54,811 nucleotides of DNA from Mesorhizobium sp. B2-7-1 (GTDB lineage Bacteria > Pseudomonadota > Alphaproteobacteria > Rhizobiales > Rhizobiaceae), in NCBI RefSeq assembly GCF_006440735.1, contig NZ_VFUA01000034.1, forward strand, positions 1 through 54,811, written 5' to 3'. Position numbers and translations under genes: made by a program. Below, piece by piece: positions 33,807-43,942 of this stretch; the stretch's first letter is position 1; the number at the start of each line of letters is the position of its first letter. Below the pieces are notes generated by a model. That model was not told the origin of the DNA and searched no databases. It saw only the letters and a list, made by a program, of their open reading frames with translations.

Positions 33807-33883
33807 TCTTTCCAGACAGCAAGAACTATGATTTGATCGATCCCGTCAAAAGCGCATCAAGCGCGCAATGGGAGATCAGCAAG

Positions 33884-35134
33884 ATGAGCAGGAGAAGGAT
33901 CGGCCTGGCCCTCGCGGCCGCCTCTTTCGCATGGGGATTCGCATCAAGCGTGGCGCATGCCACCGACATCTCGTTCTGGACTTGGCGCCAGGAAGACAAG
34001 GCCGCCTACAACGAGCTCTTCGCCGACTTCACAAAGGCCAATCCGGACGTCCACGTGAAGTTCGAATCCTTCCCGGACGAGAATTATCCGACCATCGTCT
34101 CGACGGCGTTGGCCGGCGGCAAGGGCGGCGACGTCATCCACACCCACGCCTATGGCTGGCTCGAGCAGTTCGTGAAGGCCGGCTACTTCGAGCCACTCGA
34201 TATGAACACCGTGCCGTCGCTCGCCAACCAGCCGGCGGACGCGCTGGTGTCCGGCACCTACCGCGCGGACAAGAAGGTCTATTCGCTGCCCTTCGCCTCG
34301 CAGACGCTTGGCCTGTTCATCAACAAGGACGTCTTCGCCAAGGCAGGGCTGACGCCGCCGACCACCTGGGACGAGTTCATCACCGTCAGCAAGGCGCTGA
34401 AGGAGAAGGGCATCTATCCCTTGGCCAATGGCATGGGCACCAGCTGGTTCAACGAGATGTTCGTGGCCATCTTCACCAACCCGTTCCTCGGCCAGGGCTT
34501 CGTCGGCGACCTCACCAGCGGCAAGGCTACCTTCAAGGATCCGCGTTATGTCGCGGCGCTCGGCAAGCTGCTTGAATTGCGTCCCTACATGCCCGACGGC
34601 TTCGAAGGCATCGACTACGAGACGGCCGGCCAGCTGTTCCTGAGCGGCAAGGCGGCAATGCTCGCCGGCGGCAGCTTCGACATCGCCACCTACCGATCGC
34701 AGAACCCCGCCATCAACATGGACTTCGTCGCCCCGCCGATGGCCAAGGCCGGGGACACGCCGCAAGCCACCAAGTTCTTCGACGGCGGTTATGCAGTCAA
34801 TTCCAAGTCGGCCAACAAGGAAGCGGCGCTCAAGCTGGTCAACTGGATGGGCACCAAGGAGTTCGGCGACAAGTTCTCCGCGCTTCTCGGCAACATCTCG
34901 CCGATCAAGGGCGTCGTCATCAAGGATGAGCTGCTGTCGCATGTCGCCAAGTTGAACGAGACGGCGATGCCGCATATCAATGTCGTCTATTTCCGCTTCG
35001 AGAAGCCGACGGGATCGGAGCTGCTGCAGGGCGACATCACCAAGATGATGTCCGGCTCGATCGCGCCGGACCAGCTTGCCGCCGACCTCACCGACGGCCT
35101 CGCCAAATGGTACAAGCCGTTCCAGGGCAAATGA
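33884..35134 (+). CDS. CUT1 sugar ABC transporter substrate-binding protein
   Basis: 416 aa extracellular solute-binding protein family 1 with a signal peptide (about 1-26, cut near AHA-TD). The mature start TDISFWTWRQEDKAAYNELF and the FASQTLGLFINKDVFAKAGL and TTWDEFI blocks are typical of oligosaccharide or amino-sugar binders. ATG 33884 follows a GGAGA Shine-Dalgarno. The gene ends 1 bp before the first permease start. Ligand unknown; the divergent kinase/SIS/ROK genes suggest an amino sugar. Confidence 0.92.
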   Translation: MSRRRIGLALAAASFAWGFASSVAHATDISFWTWRQEDKAAYNELFADFTKANPDVHVKFESFPDENYPTIVSTALAGGKGGDVIHTHAYGWLEQFVKAGYFEPLDMNTVPSLANQPADALVSGTYRADKKVYSLPFASQTLGLFINKDVFAKAGLTPPTTWDEFITVSKALKEKGIYPLANGMGTSWFNEMFVAIFTNPFLGQGFVGDLTSGKATFKDPRYVAALGKLLELRPYMPDGFEGIDYETAGQLFLSGKAAMLAGGSFDIATYRSQNPAINMDFVAPPMAKAGDTPQATKFFDGGYAVNSKSANKEAALKLVNWMGTKEFGDKFSALLGNISPIKGVVIKDELLSHVAKLNETAMPHINVVYFRFEKPTGSELLQGDITKMMSGSIAPDQLAADLTDGLAKWYKPFQGK

Positions 35135-35135
35135 G

Positions 35136-36071
35136 ATGACCGACGGCTGGCGCCACACCGAAAGACCTTTTCTGTGGCGCCGGGCGCTCTGGATTGCCGC
35201 GCTGCTGACGCCGGCGCTGGTGGTCATGGTGCTGTTCGTGCTGTGGCCGCTCCTCTCGGCCTTTCGCTTCGCCTTCTATGAGTTCAATGGGCTCAGGCCA
35301 TCCGGCTTCATCGGGCTCGAAAACTTCCGCCAGGTCCTGTTCGAGAAGCCGTTCAGCGACTGGACCTACAATGCGCTGAAGCACAATGTCATCGCTTTCC
35401 TGGCGCTGATGGTCTTCGAGAACGGCACCGCTTTCCTGATCGCCTTCGCGCTGCTCAAGGCGCTTCCGGGCCATCGCGTCCACCAGGTCATCGTCTTCCT
35501 GCCGGTGGTGCTGTCGGCCGTGATCGTCGGCTTCCTGTGGAAGCTGTTCCTGCATCCGCTGTTCGGGCTGGTGAACCAGCTGCTTGGGCTGGTCGGGATC
35601 GGCGCCGTTCCGTGGCTCGGCAACGAAAACACAGCGCTCGGCAGCATCCTCTTCGCCAACATCTGGCACTGGCTCGGCTTCCCGACGCTTGTGCTGCTCG
35701 CCGGCATGCAGCGCATCAGCAAGGACATGCTGGAAGCCGCCCGCCTCGACGGCGCCGGCGACTACGCGCTGATGACCAAGATCGTCTGGCCGCTGATCGC
35801 GCCGAGCGTCACCATCGTCACCATCCTGACCTTCATCGGCAGCTTCAACTGGTTCGAAATCCCCTATGTCATGGCCGGCCTGACCGGTTCGCCTGGCGGC
35901 TCGACAGATGTGCTCGGCCTCTATTTCTACCGCACCGCCTTCGGCAGCACGACCACCGGCATCCAGGATTTCGGCCAGGGCAGCGCGCTGGCCGTGCTGA
36001 TGTTCATCCTTGTCGCCGGCGTCACGGCAATAGCCCTGCGTTACCTGCGCCGCCGCGAGATCGAGCAGTGA
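35136..36071 (+). CDS. CUT1 sugar ABC permease 1 (MalF-type)
   Basis: 311 aa, six predicted helices. The EAA loop reads EAARLDGAGDYALMTKIVWPLIAP near residue 210, which contacts the ATPase. The N-terminal helix LWIAALLTPALVVMVLFVLW is typical of CUT1. ATG 35136 is favoured over the longer frame from 35076 because it follows the binding-protein stop directly. The stop overlaps the next GTG start (GTGA). Confidence 0.92.
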   Translation: MTDGWRHTERPFLWRRALWIAALLTPALVVMVLFVLWPLLSAFRFAFYEFNGLRPSGFIGLENFRQVLFEKPFSDWTYNALKHNVIAFLALMVFENGTAFLIAFALLKALPGHRVHQVIVFLPVVLSAVIVGFLWKLFLHPLFGLVNQLLGLVGIGAVPWLGNENTALGSILFANIWHWLGFPTLVLLAGMQRISKDMLEAARLDGAGDYALMTKIVWPLIAPSVTIVTILTFIGSFNWFEIPYVMAGLTGSPGGSTDVLGLYFYRTAFGSTTTGIQDFGQGSALAVLMFILVAGVTAIALRYLRRREIEQ

Positions 36072-36898
36072 GGGATCGTGGCGAGACCGTCAGGAACGGC
36101 GCCATCCAGCTCTTGCTGGCGGTCAATGCCGTCATCATGATCTATCCGCTGTTCGTCATGGTGACGTCGTCGTTCAAGACCAACGCCGAGATCTTTTCCT
36201 CGCCGCTCTCCCTGCCGACGCATTTCTCGACCGCCAATCTGGAGAAGGTGTGGACCGAGACCAATTTCGTCCGCTATCTGGCGAATTCGGTCGGCATAAC
36301 CGCGGCATCGGTCGCGCTGATCCTGCTGTTCAGCACGCTGGCCGGCTATGCCATCGCCCGCTACCGGTTCCGGCTGAGCTCGCTCGTTCTGATGTTCTTC
36401 CTGAGCGGCATGACGGTGCCGCTGAAGCTCGCGATCATCCCGCTTTTCATCCAGTTGGATACGCTCGGCCTCGTCGACAGCTATCTCGGTCTGGTGCTGG
36501 TCTATGTGGCGATGGGCATCCCCTCCGCCGTCTTCATCATGACCGGCTTCCTGCGCACCTTGCCGCGCGAGCTGGAGGAATCCGCCCGCATGGATGGCGC
36601 GAGCGAGCTGCGCATCATGTGGTCGATCATGCTGCCGCTGGCGCGGCCGGCGCTGGTCATCGTGGCGATCCAGAACGCGGTGCCGATCTGGAACGACTTT
36701 TTCTTCCCCCTGGTCCTGATCACCTCCGACAATTTGAAGACACTGCCGCAAGGGCTGACCGTGTTCGTCGGCGAATTCACCACCGACTGGGGGGTGCTGT
36801 TCACCGGGCTGACACTGGCGGCGCTGCCGATTACGCTGCTCTACATCGTGCTGTCGAAGCAGTTCATTTCCGGCATAACGCAAGGCGCGGTCAAGTAG
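36068..36898 (+). CDS. CUT1 sugar ABC permease 2 (MalG-type)
   Basis: 276 aa with six helices. TLAGYAIARYRFRLSSLVL and the EAA loop EESARMDGASELRIMWSIML near residue 175 identify a carbohydrate permease. The start is GTG 36068, overlapping the upstream stop by 4 bp; the long frame from 35537 is the antisense-style shadow of permease 1. No ATP-binding subunit follows: the next gene encodes an unrelated enzyme, so the transporter must borrow an ATPase. Confidence 0.91.
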   Translation: MRDRGETVRNGAIQLLLAVNAVIMIYPLFVMVTSSFKTNAEIFSSPLSLPTHFSTANLEKVWTETNFVRYLANSVGITAASVALILLFSTLAGYAIARYRFRLSSLVLMFFLSGMTVPLKLAIIPLFIQLDTLGLVDSYLGLVLVYVAMGIPSAVFIMTGFLRTLPRELEESARMDGASELRIMWSIMLPLARPALVIVAIQNAVPIWNDFFFPLVLITSDNLKTLPQGLTVFVGEFTTDWGVLFTGLTLAALPITLLYIVLSKQFISGITQGAVK

Positions 36899-36930
36899 GC
36901 GCGGTCCAACAACGAAGTCAGGGCATCAAA

Positions 36931-37863
36931 GTGGCGAACCAGAACAAGATCATCATCACCTGCGCGGTCACAGGCTCGATCCATACGCCATCGATGTCGC
37001 CGCATCTGCCGGTGACGGCGCAGGAGATCGCCACCGCGGCCATCGAGGCGGCCGAAGCGGGGGCCGCGATCGTCCATCTTCATGCGCGCAATCCCGTCGA
37101 CGGACGCCCCGACCAGTCGACCGAGGCCTTCGCGCCGTTCCTGCAGGTCATCAAGCAGCGCTCCAACTGCGTCGTCAACATCACCACCGGCGGTGCCGCG
37201 ACGATGAGCGTGGAGGAGCGTGTCAGGCCGGCGAAGGTGTTCGCGCCTGAGGTCGCCTCGCTCAACATGGGCTCGATGAATTTCGCGCTGTTCCCGATGC
37301 TGGAACGCTTCAAGACCTTCGAGCATGACTGGGAGCGGCCTTATCTGGAATCCTCACGCGACCGCATCTTCCGCAACACCTTCGGCGACATCGAGCACAT
37401 ATTGCGCACCTGCGCCGACAACGGCACGCGCTTCGAGATCGAGTGCTACGACATCGGCCATCTCTACACGCTGGCGCATTTCGTCGAGCGCGGCCTGGTC
37501 AAGGCGCCATTCTTCGTCCAGAGCGTGTTCGGCATCCTGGGCGGCATCGGCACCCATCCGGAAGACGTCGCCCATATGAAACGCACGGCCGACCGCCTGT
37601 TCGGCAACGACTATCACTGGTCGGTGCTGGGCGCCGGCCGCCACCAATTGCCGATCGCCACGCAGGCGATCGCGCTGGGCGGCAATGTGCGCGTCGGCCT
37701 GGAGGACTCGCTGTGGATCGGCAAGGGCAAGCTCGCCCGCTCCAGCGCCGAACAGGTGACCAAGGTCCGCCAGATCATCGAAGGCCTCGGCGCCTCGATC
37801 GCCACACCCGACGAGGCGCGGCAGATCCTCCAGCTCAAGGGCGGCGACAAGGTCGCATTCTGA
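36931..37863 (+). CDS. BKACE family enzyme (3-keto-5-aminohexanoate cleavage-like)
   Basis: 310 aa DUF849/BKACE protein, a TIM-barrel zinc enzyme that condenses beta-keto acids with acetyl-CoA. The zinc-site motif AIVHLHAR has His49 and His51; NITTGG, LNMGSMNF, FEIECYDIGH and VLGAGRHQLPIATQAIALGG are family blocks. GTG 36931 has an upstream AGGG and gives the standard N-terminus. It lies 32 bp after permease 2 on the same strand. Its coupling to a sugar transporter is unusual; the beta-keto substrate cannot be predicted. Confidence 0.9.
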   Translation: MANQNKIIITCAVTGSIHTPSMSPHLPVTAQEIATAAIEAAEAGAAIVHLHARNPVDGRPDQSTEAFAPFLQVIKQRSNCVVNITTGGAATMSVEERVRPAKVFAPEVASLNMGSMNFALFPMLERFKTFEHDWERPYLESSRDRIFRNTFGDIEHILRTCADNGTRFEIECYDIGHLYTLAHFVERGLVKAPFFVQSVFGILGGIGTHPEDVAHMKRTADRLFGNDYHWSVLGAGRHQLPIATQAIALGGNVRVGLEDSLWIGKGKLARSSAEQVTKVRQIIEGLGASIATPDEARQILQLKGGDKVAF

Positions 37864-37873
37864 CTGGGCGGCG

Positions 37874-38167
37874 CTAGCCGAAGATGCGCTCGCCCTGCTC
37901 GTCGACCAGTTGGATGCCCTTCTTGATCGAGATGTCGACGGCGTCGTCCAGTCCGGCGAAACGGTCGGCGCGAATGAAGCGGTGTTCCTTCATCACGCCG
38001 TCCACTTCCTTCGAGACGACGCCGCAGGTCTGGTACTGGCCCTCGGCCTTATAGGGCGTCGCGCTGATCAGGAAGCCCTTGTGCTCGACCTGCTTGGCCG
38101 GCTTGGCGGAGCCGGTCTCCGTAGCCTCACTATTGCCGCCGCCAAAAAGCTTCTTCAGAAAAGACAT
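37874..38167 (-). CDS. HlyU family protein
   Basis: 97 aa. SFLKKLFGGG at the start, EHKGFLISATPYKAEGQYQT in the middle and HRFIRADRFAGLDDAVDISI near the end are the HlyU-family pattern. HlyU of Vibrio is a regulator name; rhizobial members have no HTH and an unknown role. A GGGAG Shine-Dalgarno precedes the ATG. It is convergent with the BKACE gene, 10 bp apart. Confidence 0.85.
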   Translation of the reverse strand: MSFLKKLFGGGNSEATETGSAKPAKQVEHKGFLISATPYKAEGQYQTCGVVSKEVDGVMKEHRFIRADRFAGLDDAVDISIKKGIQLVDEQGERIFG

Positions 38168-38219
38168 TTTTCAAAACTCCCATTTCATACGGGCACCAGA
38201 AATTGCGGCGCCCCCTTGT

Positions 38220-38283
38220 TCACGCAGGCCCCTGTTCACACAGGCCCCTCTTCACACAGGCCCCTGTTCACACAGGCTTTGTC
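38220..38283. repeat. Four-copy 16-bp tandem repeat overlapping tetR stop
   Basis: TTCACACAGGCCCCTG units start at 38220, 38236, 38252 and 38268, with single changes (first unit TTCACGCAGG, last ends TTTG). The last copy contains the TGA and the final codons of the TetR gene at 38268. Confidence 0.82.
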
Positions 38284-38909
38284 TCAGCATGCGCGAATGC
38301 GCCGCCGTGTTCCAGCCCCTTGACGAAGACGCCGACCAGAAGCTCGATCTGATGCCAGATCTCCTCGCCCTGCCGGCTGTCCGAATTCGCCACATAGCCG
38401 CTGGTCACGATGCCATGCACGCTTGACCACAAGGTCCGCGCCGCAAGCGCCCGGCGGCCGTCGTCGAGATCGAAATCGCCTGCCTTGAGCACGCCGGCGA
38501 CGATGTCGAAGAGCGCGTCGAGAAGCGCGTCATAGGCGTCCGGGCCGGGCCGCGTCGCGCGGCGGCGGTTGAAGGCAAGCACCGCCGGCCAACTGCCGGG
38601 ATGCGCCTCGACGAAACGCACATAGGCGGCGGCCATCGCCAGGATGCGGTGCTGGACATCGGTCACCCCTTGCCTTTCTAGATCGGCCATCGCCGCCAAG
38701 CCTGTCGCGCCGAGCCGGTCGAGCAGCCGCATGTTGACGGCGCGATGCACCTCGTCGAGATCGGCAAACAGATTGTAGACGGATCCGACCGAAATGCCGG
38801 CCTGCTCGGCGATGGTGCGCGCCTTCAGGTTTTCGGCGCCGCCCTCGTTGAGCAGCGCCTCGGCAATGGCGAGCACCTTCTCGCTCATCTCTTCCTTGTC
38901 CAGCGCCAT
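38268..38909 (-). CDS. TetR/AcrR family regulator, divergent from pspA
   Basis: 213 aa. The HTH (about 8-58) reads SEKVLAIAEALLNEGGAENL then TIAEQAGISVGSVYNLFADL; the C-terminal region AAYVRFVEAHPGSWPAVLAFNRRR and FDIVAGVLKAGDF fits the WHG/TetR_C_33-type domain. ATG 38909 starts the canonical DNA-binding domain. Three TGAACnnnGTTCA sites in the divergent gap are its likely operators, predicting control of itself and pspA. The 3' end lies inside a tandem repeat. Confidence 0.88.
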   Translation of the reverse strand: MALDKEEMSEKVLAIAEALLNEGGAENLKARTIAEQAGISVGSVYNLFADLDEVHRAVNMRLLDRLGATGLAAMADLERQGVTDVQHRILAMAAAYVRFVEAHPGSWPAVLAFNRRRATRPGPDAYDALLDALFDIVAGVLKAGDFDLDDGRRALAARTLWSSVHGIVTSGYVANSDSRQGEEIWHQIELLVGVFVKGLEHGGAFAHAETKPV

Positions 38910-38994
38910 GCAGTTTCCTGTCCTTGTCCCCGGAGCCGGTGCAGCCCGCCCGGCTTCATTCCATCGGCCTGCGTTTACCATGTCCAACACCTCA

Positions 38995-39064
38995 TGAACA
39001 GCGTTCAAAATAATTCTTGAACAATGTTCATTTCATGTTATGTTTGCCTCGTGAACAACGTTCA
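38995..39064. promoter_or_regulatory. Triple TetR operator TGAACnnnGTTCA
   Basis: Copies at 38995-39007 (AGC core), 39018-39030 (AAT) and 39052-39064 (AAC) are perfect 5-3-5 palindromes, with starts 23 and 34 bp apart, all between tetR and pspA. Confidence 0.87.
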
Positions 39065-39083
39065 CATCAACAGGGAGAAGACC

Positions 39084-39761
39084 ATGCTTAGCCTGATCAA
39101 GACATTGCTGGATGGCGCCAGCGCCCGGGCCGAGGACAATCTGAAGGACCGCTTCGCCATCGACCTTCTGGCCCAGCGCATCCGCGACGCGGAGGCGGGC
39201 CTCGCCGCCGCCAAGCAGACGCTCGCCTCGCTGATCGTGCGCCAGCGTGCCGAGCAGACCGGCCTCGACCAGCTCGACCGCCGCATCGCCGACCTGGAAA
39301 CCCGCACGCTGAGCGCGCTTTCCGCCAACAACCAGACGCTTGCCGAAGGCGGCGCTTCCGCGATCGCCGAGCTCGAGAACGAGCGCGAGGTCCGCCGCGC
39401 CACCGTGAAGAGCCTCGGCGAGAAGACCTTGCGGATGCGTCTGTCCGTCGAACAGGCGCATCGCCGCATCATCGATCTCAACCAGGGCATGATTTCCGCC
39501 AGGGCGATCGATGCCGAACGCAAGGCGCAGTCGCGCCTCAACCGTTCGATCGGCCGCACCGCAAGCATCAACGAAGCGGAGGAACTGCTCGCCCGCATCA
39601 AGGCGAGCCCCGACCCGTTCGAGGAGGCCGGCATCCTCGACGAGATCGACGGCGAGCTGCGCCACGAGGCGATCCGCGAACGCCTCGCCGAAGCGGGTCA
39701 TGGACCAGCCACCAAGGTACGCGCCCAGGATGTTCTTGAACGCCTGAAATCGCTCAACTGA
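39084..39761 (+). CDS. PspA/IM30 family protein
   Basis: 225 aa, almost entirely helical. It has an N-terminal amphipathic helix (MLSLIKTLLDGASARAED) followed by long coiled-coil helices, ALAAKQTL-type Ala/Glu/Arg heptads and ERLAEAGHGPATKVRAQDVL at the end. PspA/ESCRT-III-related proteins stabilise the inner membrane under stress. ATG 39084 follows GGGAGAAG. It is directly downstream of three TetR operators, so expression is probably TetR-derepressed rather than PspF/sigma54-driven. A YiaA-like gene follows 42 bp later. Confidence 0.85.
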   Translation: MLSLIKTLLDGASARAEDNLKDRFAIDLLAQRIRDAEAGLAAAKQTLASLIVRQRAEQTGLDQLDRRIADLETRTLSALSANNQTLAEGGASAIAELENEREVRRATVKSLGEKTLRMRLSVEQAHRRIIDLNQGMISARAIDAERKAQSRLNRSIGRTASINEAEELLARIKASPDPFEEAGILDEIDGELRHEAIRERLAEAGHGPATKVRAQDVLERLKSLN

Positions 39762-39803
39762 ACCTGAATTTTCCCAAACGGATCAAATCAAAGGAACACT
39801 GAG

Positions 39804-40064
39804 ATGAACGGCAATCAGACCTATATCCTGTTCAACACCGTGTCGGTGGGCGCCGCCTATTTCATGCTGGCCCTGTCGCTGTGGCTGGCGCCGGTCGACC
39901 TCTCGACCAAGGGCTACTGGGCGATGGGCGTCCTCCTGCTCACCGGCAGCCTGGTGAACCTGGTCAAGTACCGCACCGACGAACGCATCTCCGCCGAGAC
40001 CACCGCCAAGATCGAGAAGGCGCGCAATGAGAAGCTGATCAGCGAGTATGTCGGCAAGGATTGA
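39804..40064 (+). CDS. YiaA/YiaB family inner membrane protein
   Basis: 86 aa with two helices (YILFNTVSVGAAYFMLALSLW and YWAMGVLLLTGSLVNLVKY) and a charged C-terminus with DERISAETTAKIEKARNEK, matching the YiaAB domain. Function unknown, sometimes stress-linked. AAGGAACA precedes the ATG. It is in one operon with pspA, ended by the terminator at 40084. Confidence 0.85.
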   Translation: MNGNQTYILFNTVSVGAAYFMLALSLWLAPVDLSTKGYWAMGVLLLTGSLVNLVKYRTDERISAETTAKIEKARNEKLISEYVGKD

Positions 40065-40083
40065 CCGCTTCCCGGCCGACAAG

Positions 40084-40115
40084 AAAAAGGCCTGGATCGC
40101 TCCGGGCCTTTTTTT
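40084..40115 (+). terminator. Rho-independent terminator of pspA-yiaA operon
   Basis: AAAAAGGCCTGGA and TCCGGGCCTTTTT pair with one mismatch around TCGC; T7 follows on the plus strand. Confidence 0.82.
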
Positions 40116-40143
40116 CGCTGAACTGAAGAAACTGCAGTCGGAC

Positions 40144-40827
40144 TTAGCGGCGCGACAGCGCCTCGATCGCCTCGGCGGCGTCTTCCAGGATACTGATCGC
40201 CTCGGCCTGCTTGTCTTCCGGCGCGTCGGCGATGTCGCCGAGAGCGGCGCGCAGCCGGTGGCGCAGCGCGCGGAACCGGTCGCGGGTTTCAGAGCGGCCA
40301 CGGGGTCCCTCGTCCTTGTCGTCGCCCCAGCCGAACCATTCGCGCGCCGCGGCCATCTTGCGGCCGAAACGCTCGAGATGGTCGAGCACGCCGTCGATCA
40401 TCTCGCGGTTTTCCTCCAGATGCGCCCTGCCGGCCTCGGTGATCGAAAATACCTTCTTGTTGCCTTCGCTCGAGGAAACCGCGTAGCCCGCCTCCTCCAG
40501 GAAGGTCAGCGTCGGATAGACCACGCCCGGGCTCGGGCTGTAGACGCCGCTGGTGCGCTCTTCCAGCGCCTTGATGATGTCGTAGCCGTGGCGCGGCGCG
40601 TCGGCCAGCAGCGACAGCGTGATCAGCTTGAGATCGCCGTCGGCCAGCATGCGTCCGGCACGGAACATGTCGCCCGGGCCGCCGCGTCCGCCGCCCCTGC
40701 CGCCATGGCCGAACGGACCGAAGCCGCCACCCCCTCTGCCACCAAATTTGCCGCCGAATTTGCCGGCCATGCGCATGAACATGCGTTCGCCGAAATGATT
40801 GTGCCCGAAATGGTCGTGTCTGTGCAT
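40144..40827 (-). CDS. PadR family transcriptional regulator
   Basis: 227 aa. A His/Gly-rich N-terminal extension (about 1-52, including HRHDHFGHNHFGER and Gly-Arg repeats) precedes the PadR winged helix (LKLITLSLLADAPRHGYDII, YSPSPGVVYPTLTFLEEAGY, NKKVFSITEAGRAHLEEN, about 62-140) and a helical dimerisation tail. The His-rich start could bind metal, which is inference. AAGGAG precedes ATG 40827. Two direct copies of TATATCTTACGATNNAT upstream are candidate autoregulatory sites. No partner gene lies in the same operon. Confidence 0.9.
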   Translation of the reverse strand: MHRHDHFGHNHFGERMFMRMAGKFGGKFGGRGGGGFGPFGHGGRGGGRGGPGDMFRAGRMLADGDLKLITLSLLADAPRHGYDIIKALEERTSGVYSPSPGVVYPTLTFLEEAGYAVSSSEGNKKVFSITEAGRAHLEENREMIDGVLDHLERFGRKMAAAREWFGWGDDKDEGPRGRSETRDRFRALRHRLRAALGDIADAPEDKQAEAISILEDAAEAIEALSRR

Positions 40828-40843
40828 GGATTGCTCCTTGAGT

Positions 40844-40910
40844 TATATCTTACGATACATCTTAAGTAAGGCGCGCCCCGTGCGGAGTCAAGATATATCT
40901 TACGATGTAT
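40844..40910. promoter_or_regulatory. Two candidate PadR operators
   Basis: TATATCTTACGATACAT (40844-40860) and TATATCTTACGATGTAT (40894-40910) differ at two positions and are 50 bp apart, upstream of padR. Confidence 0.72.
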
Positions 40911-40964
40911 CGCACGATGCGCCAAGGCCCCGGCATCGCTGAGATTTGGGAAGTGGAGTACCGC

Positions 40965-41345
40965 CTACCAACGGCCCTTGCGCCGGTTCCAGGCGTAGAG
41001 AAGGTCGGCGAAATGGTCATAGGCAAAGCGGGTCAGCGGCAGCACGACAGGGTTGCCGAACAGGGTCGCCAGCCACCCCTCGCCCGGCGTAAGCCGCCAG
41101 ACCGCGACCGCCACGTCGGTGCCGACCAGCAACCGCCCGCTGGCGTCAGTCGCATGCAGCCGACGGCGGATATCCTCCAGCGAAGCGCCGAAGTCGGAAA
41201 GCGCTTCCGGTTCGAAATTGATGTCGCGGAATTCGACCCGGCCCGCCTTGACCGCCTCGATGAGCCGTCGCTTCTGGCGGCTGATGCCGGCATCGCACAC
41301 CGGACAGCGCGTGTTGTACCAGACGGTCAGCCAAGGCTTGGGCAT
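40965..41345 (-). CDS. DCC family thiol-disulfide oxidoreductase-like protein (DUF393)
   Basis: 126 aa. The N-terminal YNTRCPVCDAGI carries the CxxC of a thioredoxin-like DCC protein, followed by VEFRDINFEPEALSDFG and the LVGTDVAVAVWRLTPGEGWL region. Disulfide chemistry is inferred for the family. The ATG at 41345 is chosen; a TTG at 41420 would overlap the upstream GYD gene. Same strand and adjacent to the GYD gene. Confidence 0.85.
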   Translation of the reverse strand: MPKPWLTVWYNTRCPVCDAGISRQKRRLIEAVKAGRVEFRDINFEPEALSDFGASLEDIRRRLHATDASGRLLVGTDVAVAVWRLTPGEGWLATLFGNPVVLPLTRFAYDHFADLLYAWNRRKGRW

Positions 41346-41412
41346 GCCGGGACTATCGGCGACCGGGCGCAGCGCCGCAATGTGACCGATCGGCCAGCCC
41401 TGTTCCTGCGCT

Positions 41413-41706
41413 TCATCCAAGCGAGCTGATGATCTCGCGATAGGCGAATTCCGGGAACGCCTTCATCGTCCGCGTTTTGACATTGCCGCCCGACGACAAC
41501 AGCAGCGCGAAGCGGGCGAGCACCGCATCGTCCGGAGCTTCGACGATGGCGACCATGTCGCATTCGCCCATGGTCAGGTAGAACGACTTGAACGAGCCGC
41601 CCATTTCCCCCAGCAGCTTCTTGGCGGCATCGAGCCGCTTCGGCGACTCCCGCACATTCCTGGCGCCCAGCTCGGTCCAGTTGATAAGCACGATGTAGGT
41701 TGTCAT
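41413..41706 (-). CDS. GYD domain protein
   Basis: 97 aa ferredoxin-like alpha/beta protein. TTYIVLINWTELGARNVRES is the GYD start, with KSFYLTMGECDMVAIVEAPD in the middle and FPEFAYREIISSLG at the end. Function unknown. A GGGAGGT Shine-Dalgarno precedes ATG 41706; the longer frame up to 41865 is not supported. Confidence 0.87.
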   Translation of the reverse strand: MTTYIVLINWTELGARNVRESPKRLDAAKKLLGEMGGSFKSFYLTMGECDMVAIVEAPDDAVLARFALLLSSGGNVKTRTMKAFPEFAYREIISSLG

Positions 41707-41863
41707 GGCACACCTCCCTCCGGGGCCACGGTGCAGGCGTCTGGCCGTTGACGGCTGACGCCGGGCGGGCATCCGGCTTGTCGCCCTCAATGCATCCGAC
41801 CCCGGAATTATCCTCCTCTCGGGCAAACCCGGCAAGGCGGCATGAGAGGGTAGCCGGAAACGC

Positions 41864-41888
41864 AAAAAGGGCGCCAGAGGCGCCCTTT
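41864..41888 (-). terminator. Terminator of rpoD
   Basis: AAAGGGCGCC and GGCGCCCTTT with a 3-nt loop; read on the minus strand it is followed by a T-run. It lies 27 bp past the rpoD stop. Confidence 0.87.
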
Positions 41889-41914
41889 GGATCTTGGTGT
41901 GTTTGCGTTTCCGC

Positions 41915-43942
<2,028 letters not shown>

